A stretch of DNA of 64,000 nucleotides from Daedaleopsis sinensis (GCA_033807695.1 CM066309.1:3224001-3288000), one strand, 5' to 3'. Shown: positions 46,181-60,600, counted from the stretch's first letter. Made by a program: numbers and translations. Notes: generated from the letters alone by a model not told the origin.

Positions 46181-46940
46181 GTGGAGGGGAAGCACGCGGT
46201 AATCGGGTGGTACGGCGGCGGGGCAGGTCGGACTGTCGCGCGAACGACGGATATCGTGCGCAAGGACGAGGGGGCTCACCGAAGGCAGCAGCTGAGGCAT
46301 GAAGCACGAGCAGGCGGGGAGCACGAGGATGTGGGTTCGTTGGATGGTGGACGAGCACGAGATTAGAGGAAGGCGGAGAGATGGAGCTGGCAGAGGAGAT
46401 CGCGAGACGACGAGGACGGGCAGTCGCAGTCGAGCAGGCTAGCGGGCGCCAAACGAGGGGAGAACGAGGGGGGCGGGCCAAGGGCACTGGCGGGAAGGCG
46501 TGTGGCGCAATCGGAGCGGACGCCACGGCAGGCGGACACAGTCGGATTCTGAGCAGCAGTAGGCAGCAGTTAACGTTGTACTAGCTAGCTCAGCCTAGTA
46601 TACGCTTGAGAATAACGATTAATATTATCTACGTGGTGAAGTGATCAAGGGATCACGTGCCTTGCCGTCATAGATGATAGCGCCGTGAGTAGGCCAACTT
46701 GGCTTCAGCCACCGCGGACCGTCCGAGACTCGAGTCCTTTGTTTCCACTGCCGCCGTCTCTCTCTCCCCGCTAACCCGAGGTCGACGCAATCATCGTCTA
46801 GCAACAAGGAGCAGCTAGTATCCTAGAGAGGTGTGGTAGCCTTGGACAGGATCGGTACGCTACGCTGTCTCCCAATAATCGCTCTCTTCTTGACATGACT
46901 ACCCATCCACCACCAGAAATTGCCTTCATACGTCCTCGCT

Positions 46941-48747
46941 ATGGATCCTGTAGAAAACCCCTCGATAATGGAGCTGAGAGCGACGTCGTCACGACGAGCA
47001 ACACCCGTCGGCCGTAGCCGTCCTCCATCCCCCCGTACCCAACCCCCTCCTATGGATCTCGACCCTGCCAATCTCGAAATTTCCCTACATCCAGATAACC
47101 TGTCACCCACTCTATCTGCCGTACCACACGATCAGGCTGGCTCAAGTGCTGACCGGCAGCTGAATGTGAGCGACGCACTCAGCTACCTCGACTCCGTCAA
47201 GGCCCAGTTTGCGGAGCAACCGGAGGTGTATAACAAGTTTTTGGACATCATGAAGGATTTCAAGAGCCAGCTGTGAGTACTGCATCCCTTCGTGCTGCTG
47301 AGACTTCTGTGCCTCGAACGTTCGTTGTCAAACAGTTGAGTTTGACTTATGATTAGCGAAATACTACATACTCCATTTCCTGCATCCTCCATGTCCTCAT
47401 TGCACCATTCTGTTCCCCTTAATACCCCCGCGCGATGCGCTGAGGGCGTCCCTGCAATGATGTCTTCCTCCGCACGTTCACGCCAACCTCCGAGGCGTGG
47501 GCTCTCGAGCACCTGCTTCAAGAGCGCGCCATCGCGCTGGAGCCCGCGCTCGACAAATCCACAAAATTACACATCTCGATACACACGCTGATACTTGATG
47601 CAGAATCGACACTCCGGGAGTCATCGAACGCGTCTCCAACTTATTTCATGGCCACCCAGCTCTCATACAGGGATTTAACACCTTCCTCCCCGCCGGATAC
47701 CGTATCGAGACAGCAGACAATCCCGATCCCAACTACATCACCGTCACCACTCCCGCTGGAATCACGACCCAGGCCACCAATGCGGCGTTCAAGTACACGG
47801 CTGCGAACACCAGATTACCCCCTCCTGTAGAGGAGCCGCCAGATCATGATCCGGATAAGCCCGTACCCCGAGAAATGCTCAAACCTGCGCTCGAATTCGT
47901 GCAGAAGATCCGCACCCGATACGCTAACCACCCGGATGTCTACCAGCAATTTCTCCTCGTACTCGCGGAAGCATCAGCCGACGCGCAGAGCCTGGACGTT
48001 CGCCGCATGGAAGAGTTCTCAATAGCATGTTTGTCGGCCAAGTATCCCAAAGGAGACATGCCGCGCAGAGTGATGAACCTGCTCAAGGACTCTCCCGAAC
48101 TCATGCGCGATTTTGTGCAGTTCCTCCCCGACGAGCATATGCAGCGCTATGAGCTTGTGCGTATCGCGAAACTCGAAGACGCCCGGAAGGTCAGTGAATC
48201 GAAGTCAAGGAAGGGGGCAGACACGTCCACCGCTGCTACAGCATCGCAGAAGCGGAAGCGGAAACTAGTCGAGCGCGAGAAGGAGAAGGAGACCGCGCCG
48301 AAGGCGAGCTCGAACAAGGTGCGTTGTGTGTGCACTGGCTGGCGACATTGTGCTGAGTCTCGGGTGGGTGACGCGCGGCAGCGGCAGGGCCCGAGCGGCG
48401 ATGTCCGTGATGGCTGTGGATTGCCCACCAGAGAATTAAAGCGGGAGATAGGGCGTGCGCAGAGGCATATAGGTGTCGAGGGCGGGCGCGGATATGGTGG
48501 GGGGCGGGCGCGGACTCGGAGCAGCAAGCGTGTACATAGACGAGAAATATATTTTCCTGGCTACATGTACATCGGGTGCGACGCGGGACTGCGAGGAGTG
48601 GGAGGGGAGAGACTCGGACGGGAGGGAGACTCGGACGGGAGGGAGACTCGGAGGGGGAGTAGTAGACGGCTCAGAATAGACGGCTCAGAGGAGAGGGAGA
48701 GGGAGGCACAGAGCACTCAACGAGTCCGGATTGCGCAGAACTCATAA
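46941..48747 (+). pseudogene. Truncated Sin3 copy B (PAH1 and PAH2 only)
   Basis: Exons 46941-47272 and 47604-48318 are the same lengths as in the full Sin3 gene and nearly identical. Exon 1 starts [12 protein letters not shown] as in the full gene. One change, HMQRYELV instead of HMQRDELV, replaces an Asp with Tyr after PAH2. After exon 2 the sequence leaves Sin3 as in copy A, and read-through runs to a stop at 48745-48747. It encodes PAH1-PAH2 without the deacetylase-binding region. A functional short form is possible. Confidence 0.8.
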
Positions 48748-51700
48748 AAAGCACAGAGACTCGCGCAGCTCGTGCACACAGCCTGCGGATCGCACACGCT
48801 CTGCGTCGATAACCTCCCGGCGGTCAGGACACAAGCCGGCGCCTACATGCCCATTTCCGGACTTGCAGCATTTCGCACCGCTCCCGCACCTTCCTTCCTT
48901 CCGCCCACCACCACCGCCACCTCCGTCGCCGCTGCCTGCCGCTGCTTCCACTGCCCGCCCACACCGCCGTCTCTCCGGTCTCCAGCTGGCTTGCTGCCGC
49001 CGCTCTGTCGTCGCCTTCTAAACTCGGAAACTTGAACGGCGGCCTGCTCGGACTCGGACTCGACTCTCGGACTTGGCCACGTCGCGGACGTCGGAATGGA
49101 CCGGAATGGAACGAGAACGTACCACACTTGTCTATCGACGACAGCTTGGCTCCTCTGCCTCGCCGTCTTTGTCTGTCGTCCCCGTCTCGACTCTCGCGTC
49201 GACCCCGTCCGAGTCCCGACTCTTGCACGCCGACGCCACCCTCCAGCCCCCGTTCCACACCCTCGGCCGCCCTCCACGCATCTCGCGACCGCCCCGCACC
49301 CGTTGACTGCTCCGGAACGACAAAGGAACGCACCTGTGGCCCAGAAATGGTCTCGCCCACCGCCCACTGCCCACGCCAGCTGCTGCGTCTTCTATCCGCA
49401 CCCGAGGGTTTGACGCGTGACGTCATCGCTCGTTCGACCCGACGCGTCCCCCGGCCTTCCTGTCCACGACGAGACGTCGGTCTCGTCAACGACACCTTCG
49501 TATGTAAAGGTACGTACTCACATACAGTCTGCGCCTAGGTATGACCGTTCCCGCCGCCGCTGTACGCACTTGGCGGACGGCGCGGCGCTGTGTTGAACGC
49601 TAACCGTACGGCGCAGGTGAGCCATCTCGTACACAAGCCCTGATGCGACAAGTCAGTCTCGTCTCGTCCGCCGTCAACGTACGTACGTACCTCCTCGCGT
49701 CGCCGCTCTGTGACTCCCGGCCATGTCCATAGACCTCGCCGTTCCGGAAGCCCACGACTGCCGTCGACGTATGTCCCCGGCTGCGGCGTCGTGTTGCCGC
49801 TCTGCGACTCCTGGCATTGCGCGTAGCATCGAGGTCGTCGCCGACCGCGGCTCTGCCGCGAGAGCGCCGCGATGCTCTGTACGCTGTCGCCACCACCATG
49901 CAGGCGAGTCCGGGATCGCGGTACGTCCGTAGCCGTCGTCGTCGACCACGGCTCTGCCGGGGGAGTGCTACGACACTCTCAGGTCCGCTGACGGATGTCA
50001 CCACAGCGCAGGTGAGTCACTCGCAAGGGGTTCCTGAAGTGCCGGCTCGTCAGTCCTGTCTCAACCACCATCCGCCGCCAACTTGTACGCACCAGGCCGC
50101 AACGTAGCGCCACCACTCTGCGTCTCCCGACTTTGCACAAGGTATGTCCGCGCGCCGCGAACCCCGTCGACGACCGCGGCACTACCGCGATATGGATCCC
50201 GCGTCGGATCGCACAGGTGAGTCGTCTTGAAAGCTGCCCTGACGTGCAACACGTCAGTCTCATCTCGGCCCCGCTGTCAAAGTACGTACCTGGTCGCGAT
50301 GTCGCATCGCCGCTTCGCTCTTCGAGTACGTAGACCTTTGAAGTACGTCGAACGATCTTCACAACGACCGCCGCTCCGCCGCGGAAGCTCTGCAAGATAG
50401 CAGGAGCTTCATCGAGGCTCTGGAGTGGCCTCGGAACGCTCGCAATCGACTCGGCGGGTGCCATGTGAAGCTTCACACTAGGCTGCTTCTTCAGCACCCT
50501 AGCAATAACCGTGACGTCGCCAGCGTTCTGTCGCACAGAACACCCCCCGTAGCAAATGCACGAGCTGCCGGTCATCGTTCCACGGAATCGCAGAGGGCGT
50601 GTGGTCCGGGGTACGCACAGCGGGGCAAAGGTATGTCAGCGGTTCATTTCGGGCGATCACAACGGCTCACCTTCTGAGGTTCGCAGCTCGTTCACGAGTA
50701 GACGGGCACATGTCAGCGGTGTACGTGAGTGAGAGATGATACAAGGTATGTACCAATGTTCTCGTGAGCTCTGTGTGCTTAACGACATGCGACAGAGTGC
50801 CTTGCCGTACCTGTTGCCGCCTCGCCGTGCCTGGATGCGACACTGCGGGCTGGAAGTGACACAGACGCGTCCTGGACGCGTCTTGTCCAGAGACACGGCC
50901 TGAGCTCGTCGCCGGCGAGCAACGTCTTAAAGACAACAAGAGTCAGTACGTGCAAGCACGAATATGAGCATGAACAATTCTCACCAGGGAGTCTGCACCA
51001 CACGGCCTCAAAAAAGCACCACCGGGATCTGCCATGTCGCTCACACGGCAGGCTCCCGCCGTCGGCGCCGCGTGACAGGACGCTTGACTGCACACCCCGT
51101 CAGCGACGAACTCTCCGGCAAGCGAAAGAACAAGGTACGTACCTCGCAGATCTCGTCCACGACTCCGCCATGCGTCCTTCATAAACGCGACGACTCGGAG
51201 CTACGTCGGGGCGTGTCTCGACGCGTCCTCGATGTGTCAGGACGTCCGAGGTTGATAGCCAGGGACGTGGACGCGTCCTCGACGCGTCGACACGCCGAGA
51301 ATGCTTGAGGAGAGCACCGGCCTCGTTAGTCCGCCGCCTCGAAGAGCTGGGAGTTAGTCAGTACGGTGTGCTGCGTAGTAGTGAGTGAGCACACTCACGA
51401 GAGCTGGTGGGCAGACAACGACGACTGCCGTGTCGTGTCCTCATGCTCGCTGAGGTGGGGGGAAAGGTACGTGTTCGAGGGAGGGGCATCCGCGAGGGAG
51501 CTGGTGGTGGTAGCGTAGGTGAGAGTGTGTAGTACGTAGAGAAGGGGGAATAACACCCGATGGAGTGGCCCGAGTGTCCAGTTTACGTACCCGGAACACT
51601 GTTCGCACGCGCGCACAATGCGGGTCGAGACTCTCCACGCCGCTGAGCGTTCCCACTCGGCGGAACGGTCCAATAGTATCCATCATCTACATGCAAACAA

Positions 51701-54700
51701 TACGTGCATGCTGGGGACTTTGATAGCTAGCAGCACCCTAATCTTTGTGTCCTCATGAATATTTACTGTACAGAATGCATTTCTCCAGCTGAGTAGGTTT
51801 GTAGCCTCACGCCCGGTCATAAAAATGAGGAAACGTGGTCCCTGTTTCAAGTGGCTAAATCTAGCGAGAAGCACCGCGTAAAAAGTTCAGAACATTCTTG
51901 CCTGGAGCTCAGCTTGACGTGACTATAGCTATCCCCGGGTTGCTCGCATAATTCTGTGAGTAAGTCTCACTGATCAGCAGCAGTACTGCCTGCACACACT
52001 GCATGATGATGTCTCCAGCCTTGGGAGCAGTACTCAACGGCCAGGGGGGGACGGACGGACTGTGTGCACGGACGGGCACATGGGTCTCGACCGTGCCCGG
52101 GAATGCCGAGTCTAGAAAGCGCCGCCCATCAGGCGGATAGTACGCCTGTTCGCGTGCGCCAGCAGGGTCCGTGAGACGGACGTATCCCATCTCGGGAATT
52201 GACGTCAATGTTCGCATGGTGCGGCGAACTTGCATATTTTTGCAAGCGAACGGAGGATTCTGCGGTATTGATGCACGGTCGACAGTTTATCGGGATTCAG
52301 CAAGTCATTTGAGACCTGTATATACTGTGTAGAAGTCTATGTGTAACTGGAGTGTAGTCAGACTAGTGTCACTACTTCAGTGTATGGAATGTGAGCTTCA
52401 AGTTGAAGCTTAGAAGTTCGGAATTTGAAGTTATATCAGTTATATTAAGGCTGTGGCAGCTTGATCTCTAGATATTGTCTAGCTACAGGTCTGTGCCCGG
52501 GCAGGCTTATACAGCCGTCTTCGAGCACTCTAGGGTGCGGCGCGAGCGTGGGCAACGGGGGAACGACGGAGGTCGGGAAGCGGCGGGGATGAGCGTCACA
52601 GGCAAGCCGCGAGAACGGCTGTCTAAATCCGGACAGCCATACTCAACGCCGGGCGTCTTTCTCCGCCTTCCTCCGCCGATCTACACCAAAAACCCGACAT
52701 AGCACACTCAATAGAACAGACTCCGAGGGCAGAGCTTAACGATTCGACCATGTTTAAGAGTGAGAAGCTGATACCATGAAGAGCTGCTCTCTCCTTCATG
52801 TAAGTCCTGAGGTATTGTGTTTAAGCTCGGAAACTCGAAATTCCTGATCAATAGATGATTTCGACAGATACATAAGCATCCTACTGACTACACAGTGACC
52901 CATGGGAGGTCTTCCAGTATGGTATATCTGACATACATCTTTTATCCCACTCTAGGTCTCCCGAAATGAGTAGGAACCTCGGAAACGGCGTTATCCACGC
53001 GGGACCCTCTCCTCGAGCCCCTTCCGGCCCAATTTTCGACGGCGGCGCGACGAGAACTGCCTCAGCCTATATCCGGGCGCCTGCGCCACTAGGCGATGAC
53101 AGCTGAGAAGCTTCTAGGCTCCTGCCTGCTCGGAACCTGCACCATTTCTGTACACACGCGCAGGGTCCCCCTCTTCTCGTCTCCTCATCCTCCGTGTCGA
53201 GTTCTGGTTGGTCCCCCGCGCCCGGGACCCCCGGAGCATGCGTGAGAAGTGCGTGCTCTCACTTCCACACGGTCCGGTCCAGTGACCGTGGGGGCTGCGC
53301 ACAGACCAGGCTCGAGAGGTACAAGTACCTCGCAACCTCGTCGAGTCTGACCAGTGCCACTCACTCTCCTCCCCATCTTCGAGTGCACCCTCCCCCCTCC
53401 CCTCCCCTCCCCCCTCTCGCTCTCTCTATCGTACCCATGAACCTACTATACTGCATGTAGCTCGACCTGACCGCCTCTTCACATCCTGTTCTCGTCAACA
53501 TCACTCCGACCCACACCCTCCGATTCATCCCACCCGGGCCGTCCGCCCTCGCTTTCCCCGCACGTCGAGCGTGTCTGCGTAGACAGCCTATCTCAGGCGA
53601 CGCTTCCCTCGTCCCTCACTTACCGCTCACCCACAGTGGACACCGACCGCATCCGAGTGCACATCGGTGAGCAAATCCCGTTCCAGCCGTGGCACATCCT
53701 GTCCCGGCACTAGGCTTTGACTGACCTCACTTTATGTTTCTAGCTTCTCGCGTGATCACCCGACGGACTGAATGGCACAGTACATGCAGACTGTATTGAT
53801 ATCTGCGCACTTACTGACGTCGTTTCGCTCTTTTGCAGGGTAGCAGCCACACAGTCGGTCCCGCGGCTCGAAGCCTCGCGCTCCGAAGAGACCGCGATTC
53901 GAGGTACGTAGCTTTCACTTTCGCTGCACATCAGTTCTAATGCTGACTACTATCTACTCTAGATTGCGTGTCACGTTCCGTTCGTACGCGACCGGAGAGC
54001 TGTTCCTACTCACAGCTACCGGCCCGCCGTGCCATGCTACAGGTGAGTTCGATCGAGTCATGGCACTAGATCTCAGCCTCCGAGTCGTGTTCTCGCTGAC
54101 ACTCACGCACACAGGAGATTGCGATCGCGTCGCTGACTCGTACCTTAGTTGTGCAAGTCTCGCGTGTCCGCCTCTGCGCGCGGCGTGCTGACTTCCGCCG
54201 GACCCCCGCTTGTTTGCAGGCCGACACTCGGCTCCGGACACGATATGCGTCGCGCGCGCGCATTGCGCCTGAATGCCGCTCCAAATGCTGACAGCTCCTC
54301 TATTCAGATCCACATGCGCGGTCCCGGACGCCAGCACGGCGATGACATATTAGGTATGTCCGATATCTGTGTCCCCAGCTGCGGCCCGTCAGTGTGCTGA
54401 CCTCACTGTCAATTTCGGACGGCTGCTGGCGTGCTAGAATACTCGTATTGGTCGGTCTACGTACGGACAGTCAAGATCGATCTCACTGCGCACGTATGGG
54501 CGACCGGCTCTGAGAGGGTACATACCTCCCACTATATCCACTTGAATCCCGGCTAACGAACACTCTCGTGTAGGTTCATCGTCTTGCACTGTGCCTGTGC
54601 GGCACCGGGCCCTCGTTCGCGCCAGACTCGTCCACATCTCGTTCCCAGCTCGGCACACACGAGGTCAGCAGCCGCCTCGTCTCCCGCCCGTCCCGACGCA

Positions 54701-56940
54701 TGCTGACCCACTGGCACCCCTCTCAGACGCCATCTCAGACATCTCGACCACGCCCGACTCGTACTTGAACGCCCGCGAACCCGACTGTGTGCGTACATGC
54801 CGCCCCCGCCCCCGCCCCCGCCTGCTGACTTTAGCACTTCCTGACAGCCCGCCCGTAGACTCGGTGCAGGCCCGGTCGTCCGCCTCGCCGCTCGAGCAGG
54901 CGGCCCGTCCGTCTCGTACGCGTCCGGGGAGCCCTGCACGCTGCTGCTAGAGCAGGAGCCCGGAGACCGGCGGCGCACTCTGGACCCCGGCTCTCGGGAA
55001 CGCGCCCTTCTCCGCACGGACACCGTGACGCATGCGCACGCTCTGCTGCGACTTCGGACCGACCGTCGCGGCTGGCAGAGGGCAGGGGGAAGCCGCCGAA
55101 AGTCGGTCGACACAGAGCTCTGCCATTCCGGTTGAACCAAGATAGTACACAGTAGATACACGTACGGTACTGCGCCGCCCGCCGCCCGCCGACCCGTCGT
55201 TCCTGTTCCCCAGCAGCACTCGCCGCTCGCACAGGCGGGCACGGCAGTCTGGCACGCGTCCCGCCGCCGTGCACGCGGCAGCGACGGCTGCGCCCCAGCG
55301 ACCGGCTTGCGAATGCGGACGTCCGCGACGCTGCGGCGTCCGAGCACCCCTACCACGTGCTCGCGGCGGGGACGTCGCCGTGCTGTCCCTCGCCCGCTGG
55401 GACTGCACACGAGGAGCGGCAGCAGCTCCCTTGCAGCGGGGTGCCCCGACGCGTCGCACGCCTCCCGCGGACGGCCGCGGCGTGTCCCCCACGGACGGAC
55501 GGCACAGATAGTCCGGGGACCGTGCCGTGCACACGTCTGAGACGTCCCGCAGCCTAGAGATAAGTCCTGCGTGAGATATGTGTCGGATACATCGGTGTTG
55601 CGCGGGGATGCGCACCTTTTGGGCTCCCGCGCGACGAGCTCGTGTCTGGGATCGGCGGGGACGGCCTGCCCGTGCGCTGGGCGTGCGCCTGTGAGGAACA
55701 CGGGAGTCCCCAGGGCGGGGCGGGGCGGGGCGCCGTTCGCGAGATCGGCCTTGCCTTGCCGCCTGCCCCCCGCGCGAACGTCGTGCACCGCGTGCTCGGC
55801 GGCCCGGAGAGCTTCGGAGACGCGTGCACGACGTTCGCGTGGGGTATCCGTGTCGAGAACAGCTGCGCCCGCCGCCCGAGACCGGCCCAGTCGAGAGATC
55901 GGCTGGGCCAGTTTTGGAGGGGCGTGTGGGCCGATTTTGAGAAGTGCTCTGCCGGGCCTGAGAACGCGTCGTACACGTCGTGCATAGATGTCGTACGCAG
56001 TGTGTATGAGTCGCGCGGGGCGGGGCGGCGCCGTTCGGGCTGGAGAGCATGCTCACCTCAGGTGCACATGAAATCGCTGCGAATGTGCATTTTGAGAGAT
56101 CATGTCGGATCAAGATGGGAGTGGGCGCGTTCGATGCGGAGCGTTCAGCACGTTCTGATGATACGCGTCAGCTCGCGTACGGATGAGAGACGAGAACGTT
56201 ATGTCGGTATTGGTGACGTACCAACTTGGGATGGGGGTGCTGCCGTCGAGTACGACGGCGAGGAGCGTTGGCACACGTCGTCCGGGAGTCGTCTAAGGAC
56301 ATATTGAACGGAACATCAGAACTCCGGGCGGATGAGACAAAGATGGTGGGGGACGAGTCGGCGGGGGTTTGAAATGCAATGAAATCGACGATTTTGAGTC
56401 GATTTTCAGAGTCGTCGGTTCGATGCGCGACCGGGTGCGTTAGATGCGGATTGTTCAATGGGTCCTGGCGATATGTGTTAGCACGCGAACGGATGAGAAA
56501 CGAAGGAGCTGTGTCGGAATTCGTGACGTACCATGCGAAGTTCGGGGTGCTGTCGTCTAGTACGACGGCCAGCAGGGCCGGCAGAGTCGTACGAGCGTGT
56601 GTTGACTGGAGCAGTCGAGCTCCGGACGGTTGGGAGAGGTACGGCGACGGAGGAGTCAGACGGGTGGGGAGTAGCCAGTTTCTCGACGATTTCCAAAGTC
56701 GCCGGATCGAAGCGGGGCCGGGCGCGTTCGACGCGGACCGTTCAAGGCAATCTAACGATACGTATCAGCATGTGGACGGACAAGGATTGAGGGAGCAGTC
56801 GCGGATGTGGAGGGGAAGCACGCGGTAATCGGGTGGTACGGCGGCGGGGCAGGTCGGACTGTCGCGCGAACGACGGATATCGTGCGCCTGATGAGACTCG
56901 TCGTCGTTTGGAGGCGAGGCGAGACGAGGAGAACGAGAAG
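48748..56940. other. Duplicated, mainly non-coding DNA of unit B
   Basis: Counterpart of 36.7-46.3 kb. No independent gene evidence. It includes the small frame 50964-51308, the exon-like pieces at 53.45-55.0 kb, all five ACGCGTC motifs and the tandem array at 56.1-56.8 kb. Indels that are not multiples of three against unit A disrupt the long antisense frames near 55.0-55.8 kb. Confidence 0.5.
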
Positions 56941-57604
56941 GACGAGGGGGCTCACCGAAGGCAGCAGCTGAGGCATGAAGCTTGAAGCACGAGCAGGCGA
57001 GGAGCACGAGGATGTGGGTTCGTTGGATGGTGGACGAGCACGAGATTAGAGGAAGGCGGAGAGATGGAGCTGGCAGAGGAGATCGCGAGACGACGAGGAC
57101 GGGCAGTCGCAGTCGAGCAGGCTAGCGGGCGCCAAACGAGGGGAGAACGAGGGGAAAGCGTGTGGCGCAATCTGAGCGGACGCCACGGCAGGCGGACACA
57201 GTCGGATTCTGAGCAGCAGTAGGCAGCAGCAGTAGGCAGCAGTTAACGTTGTACTAGCCCTAGCACTCATGCTAGCACTCAGTGTATGCAGTCTGTACTG
57301 TGCCTCCGCTGAAAGGATCACGTGCCCTCCGTCATAGCGCCGTGCGATCCGAGCAACCCTTGGCTTCAGCCACCGTGACCGCGGTCCGTCCGAGTCCTTT
57401 GTTCTCTGCCGTCTCTCTCCCCGCTAACCTCGAGGTCGACGTAATCACCATCTAGCAAGAAGGAGCAGCAGGGAGCAGCTGTTACTCTAGAGAGGTGTGG
57501 TAGCCTTGGACAGGATCGGTACGCTACGCTGTCTCCCAATAATCGCTCTCTTCTTGACATGACTACCCATCCACCACCAGAAATTGCCTTCATACATCCT
57601 CGCT

Positions 57605-60600
57605 ATGGATCCTGTAGAAAACCCCTCGATAATGGAGCTGAGAGCGACGTCGTCACGACGAGCAACACCCGTCGGCCGTAGCCGTCCTCCATCCCCCCGT
57701 ACCCAACCCCCTCCTATGGATCTCGACCCTGCCAATCTCGAAATTTCCCTACATCCAGATAACCTGTCACCCACTCTATCTGCCGTACCACAGGATCAGG
57801 CTGGCTCAAGTGCTGACCGGCAGCTGAATGTGAGCGACGCACTCAGCTACCTCGACTCCGTCAAGGCCCAGTTCGCCGAGCAACCAGAGGTGTATAACAA
57901 GTTTTTGGACATCATGAAGGATTTCAAGAGCCAGCTGTGAGTACTGCATTCCTTCGTGCTGCTGAGACTTCTGTGCCTCGAACGTTCGTTGTCAAACAGT
58001 TGAGTTTGACTTATGATTAGCGAAATACTACATACTCCATTTCCTGCATCCTCCATGTCCTCATTGCACCATTCTGTTCCCCTTAATACCCCCGCGCGAT
58101 GCGCTGAGGGCGTCCCTGCAATGATGTCTCCCTCCGCACGTTCACGCCAACCTCCGAGGCGTGGGCTCTCGAGCACCTGCTTCAAGAGCGCGCCATCGCG
58201 CTGGAGCCCGCGCTCGACAAATCCACAAAATTACACATCTCGATACACACGCTGATACTTGATGCAGAATCGACACTCCGGGAGTCATCGAACGCGTCTC
58301 CAACTTATTTCATGGCCACCCAGCTCTCATACAGGGATTCAACACCTTCCTCCCCGCCGGATACCGTATCGAGACAGCAGACAATCCCGATCCCAACTAC
58401 ATCACCGTCACCACTCCCGCTGGAATCACGACCCAGGCCACCAATGCGGCGTTCAAGTACACGGCTGCGAACACCAGATTACCCCCTCCTGTAGAGGAGC
58501 CGCCAGATCATGATCCGGATAAGCCCGTACCCCGAGAAATGCTCAAACCTGCGCTCGAATTCGTGCAGAAGATCCGCACCCGATACGCTAACCACCCGGA
58601 TGTCTACCAGCAATTTCTCCTCGTACTCGCGGAAGCATCAGCCGACGCGCAGAGCCTGGACGTTCGCCGCATGGAAGAGTTCTCAATAGCATGTTTGTCG
58701 GCCAAGTATCCCAAAGGAGACATGCCGCGCAGAGTGATGAACCTGCTCAAGGACTCCCCCGAACTCATGCGCGATTTTGTGCAGTTCCTCCCCGACGAGC
58801 ATATGCAGCGCGATGAGCTTGTGCGTATCGCGAAACTCGAAGACGCCCGGAAGGTCAGTGAATCGAAGTCAAGGAAGGGGGCAGACACGTCCACTGCTGC
58901 TACAGCATCGCAGAAGCGGAAGCGGAAACTAGTCGAGCGCGAGAAGGAGAAGGAGACCGCGCCGAAGGCGAGCTCGAACAAGGTGCGTTGTGTCTGCTCT
59001 ATCTGCCGATATTGTACCAATTCTCGGGTGTAGAAGGCGAAAGTGCACGCATCAAGTGAGGCGCCTTCCCCGGCACTCACTCAACGTGGAGCAGCAGCCC
59101 CTGCGTCCCCCATGCTTGCACAACAACAACCCCCTCCACCACCGTTCTACCCACATCACCCGCAGACTGTTGCTCTTCCTGCTCCGATTCCCCTTCCTAT
59201 ACAACCGAGCAGCTCCGTTCATCCCAATGATGAAGCACATTTCTTCGACCGCGTCAAGCGTTACCTCGACAACCGCGAGACCTACAACGAGTTCCTCAAG
59301 TTAGTCAATCTCTTCACTCAGGACATTATCAACACTACCCGTCTCGTACGGGAGGCGAAGCCCTACCTCCAGAACGGGGAACTTATGGCGCAGTTCATGG
59401 ACATCCTCGGGTGGGACCCGAACAAGGAGCGGTCCGCAGCTTTGGAGGAGTCTTGGACGCGTCCAATGAGTGTCTTAGACCGGCCGAGTCGCAACCAATT
59501 GCACACGCGCCACGGCAGTTACAGAAGGCTACCTGCTCATGTGAGTCAAGCTGTAACGCGTCGAGGTCGAGCTGACCATCGTCTGCAGGAGGTCAACGTT
59601 CAGTGCTCTGGGAGAGATGAGATGTGTAACGCTGTGTTGAACGACAAGTGGATCTCGCAACCGACATTTGCGAGTGAAGACGCCGGGTTCGTTGCGCACA
59701 AGAAGAACACTTACGAGGAGGCGCTCCACAGGAGTGAAGAGGAGCGACACGAGTACGACTTCCACGTCGAGGCCATCAACCGCACTATTCAGGTCCTCGA
59801 GCCTCTGAATAATAAGATCCTCCAGCTCTCGCCCGAGGACCGCGCGAACTTCAAGCTCAAGCCGAACCTTGGCGGCGTCGGGAAGGCGATCCACCAGCGT
59901 GTCATCAAGAAGATCTACGGCCGCGACCTGGGGATCGAGGTCTGGGCGGCGATGCAGGAAGTGCCCGCGACCGCGATTCCCGTCGTCCTCGTGCGTCTGA
60001 AGCAGAAGCACGACGAGTGGAAGCGCGCGCAGCGCGAGTGGGACAAGGTCTGGCGCGAAGTCGACGCGCGCAACTACCACAAGTCGCTCGACCACCAGGC
60101 GGTCAACTTCAAGGCGGCGGACAAGAAGGCGATCACGCAGAAGGCGTTCGTCACCCAGATCGAGGCAGCGCGCGACGAGCAGCGCGCGACGCGCGCGGCC
60201 CTCGTCGACCCGCTCATGGCGCGCACGAAGCCGCGGCACCAGCTCGAGCTCGTCGTCGAGGATCCGACGGTGCTGCAGGACGTGCTCAAGCTCGCGCTGT
60301 CCTTCCTCGACCGCACGCAGGCGCAGATCTCGCTCCCGGACCGGAAGAAGATCGAGACGTTCCTGCGCGCGTTCGTCCCGCTCTTCTTCATGCTCGACTC
60401 CGCCGCGTTCAACGCCGCGTTCGTGCCCCACCATGAGACGGTAGAGAGCGACCTCGACATCGAGACGGCGGGCGAGGACGCCGACATGGCCAGTGCAAAC
60501 GGGAGCGGCGCCTCGTCGAAGTCGAGGAGCAAGAAGGGTGGCGCCGGCGGCAACGCGGGGGATCTGCGCAAGCGACTGCTGAAGAGCGAGCAGGCGAAGT

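Larger units (their letters stand above)
34240..46640. repeat. Segmental duplication, unit A (12.4 kb)
   Basis: The unit contains Sin3 exons 1-2 (34525-36460) followed by about 10 kb of mostly non-coding DNA, and it recurs as unit B (46641-57300). Long stretches are nearly identical, for example 41060-41760 against 51680-52380 and 42460-44300 against 53090-54930. Unit A is longer mainly through a 1.26-kb insertion (37932-39191) and a larger intron 1 in its Sin3 copy. The left edge matches the region upstream of the full Sin3 gene (57310). Confidence 0.85.
39192..46640. other. Duplicated, mainly non-coding DNA of unit A, second part
   Basis: Shared with unit B (49790-57300). It holds a small conserved frame (40330-40677), a micro-inverted block (39911-40068), five ACGCGTC motifs, a region with exon-like pieces on the plus strand (42.84-44.4 kb), a very GC-rich stretch (44.0-45.4 kb, with GGGGC repeats at 45077) and a degenerate tandem array (45.46-46.18 kb). 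Long antisense frames in 43.9-45.4 kb shift between the two copies, so they are not supported as genes. Confidence 0.5.
46641..57300. repeat. Segmental duplication, unit B (10.7 kb)
   Basis: Second copy of the unit starting at 34240, with Sin3 exons 1-2 (46941-48318) and the same following DNA. It lacks the 1.26-kb insertion of unit A, has a block inverted relative to unit A (50549-50705), and has a shorter GGGGC run at 55717. Intron 1 of its Sin3 copy is close to that of the full gene, while the DNA after exon 2 matches unit A. Confidence 0.85.
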
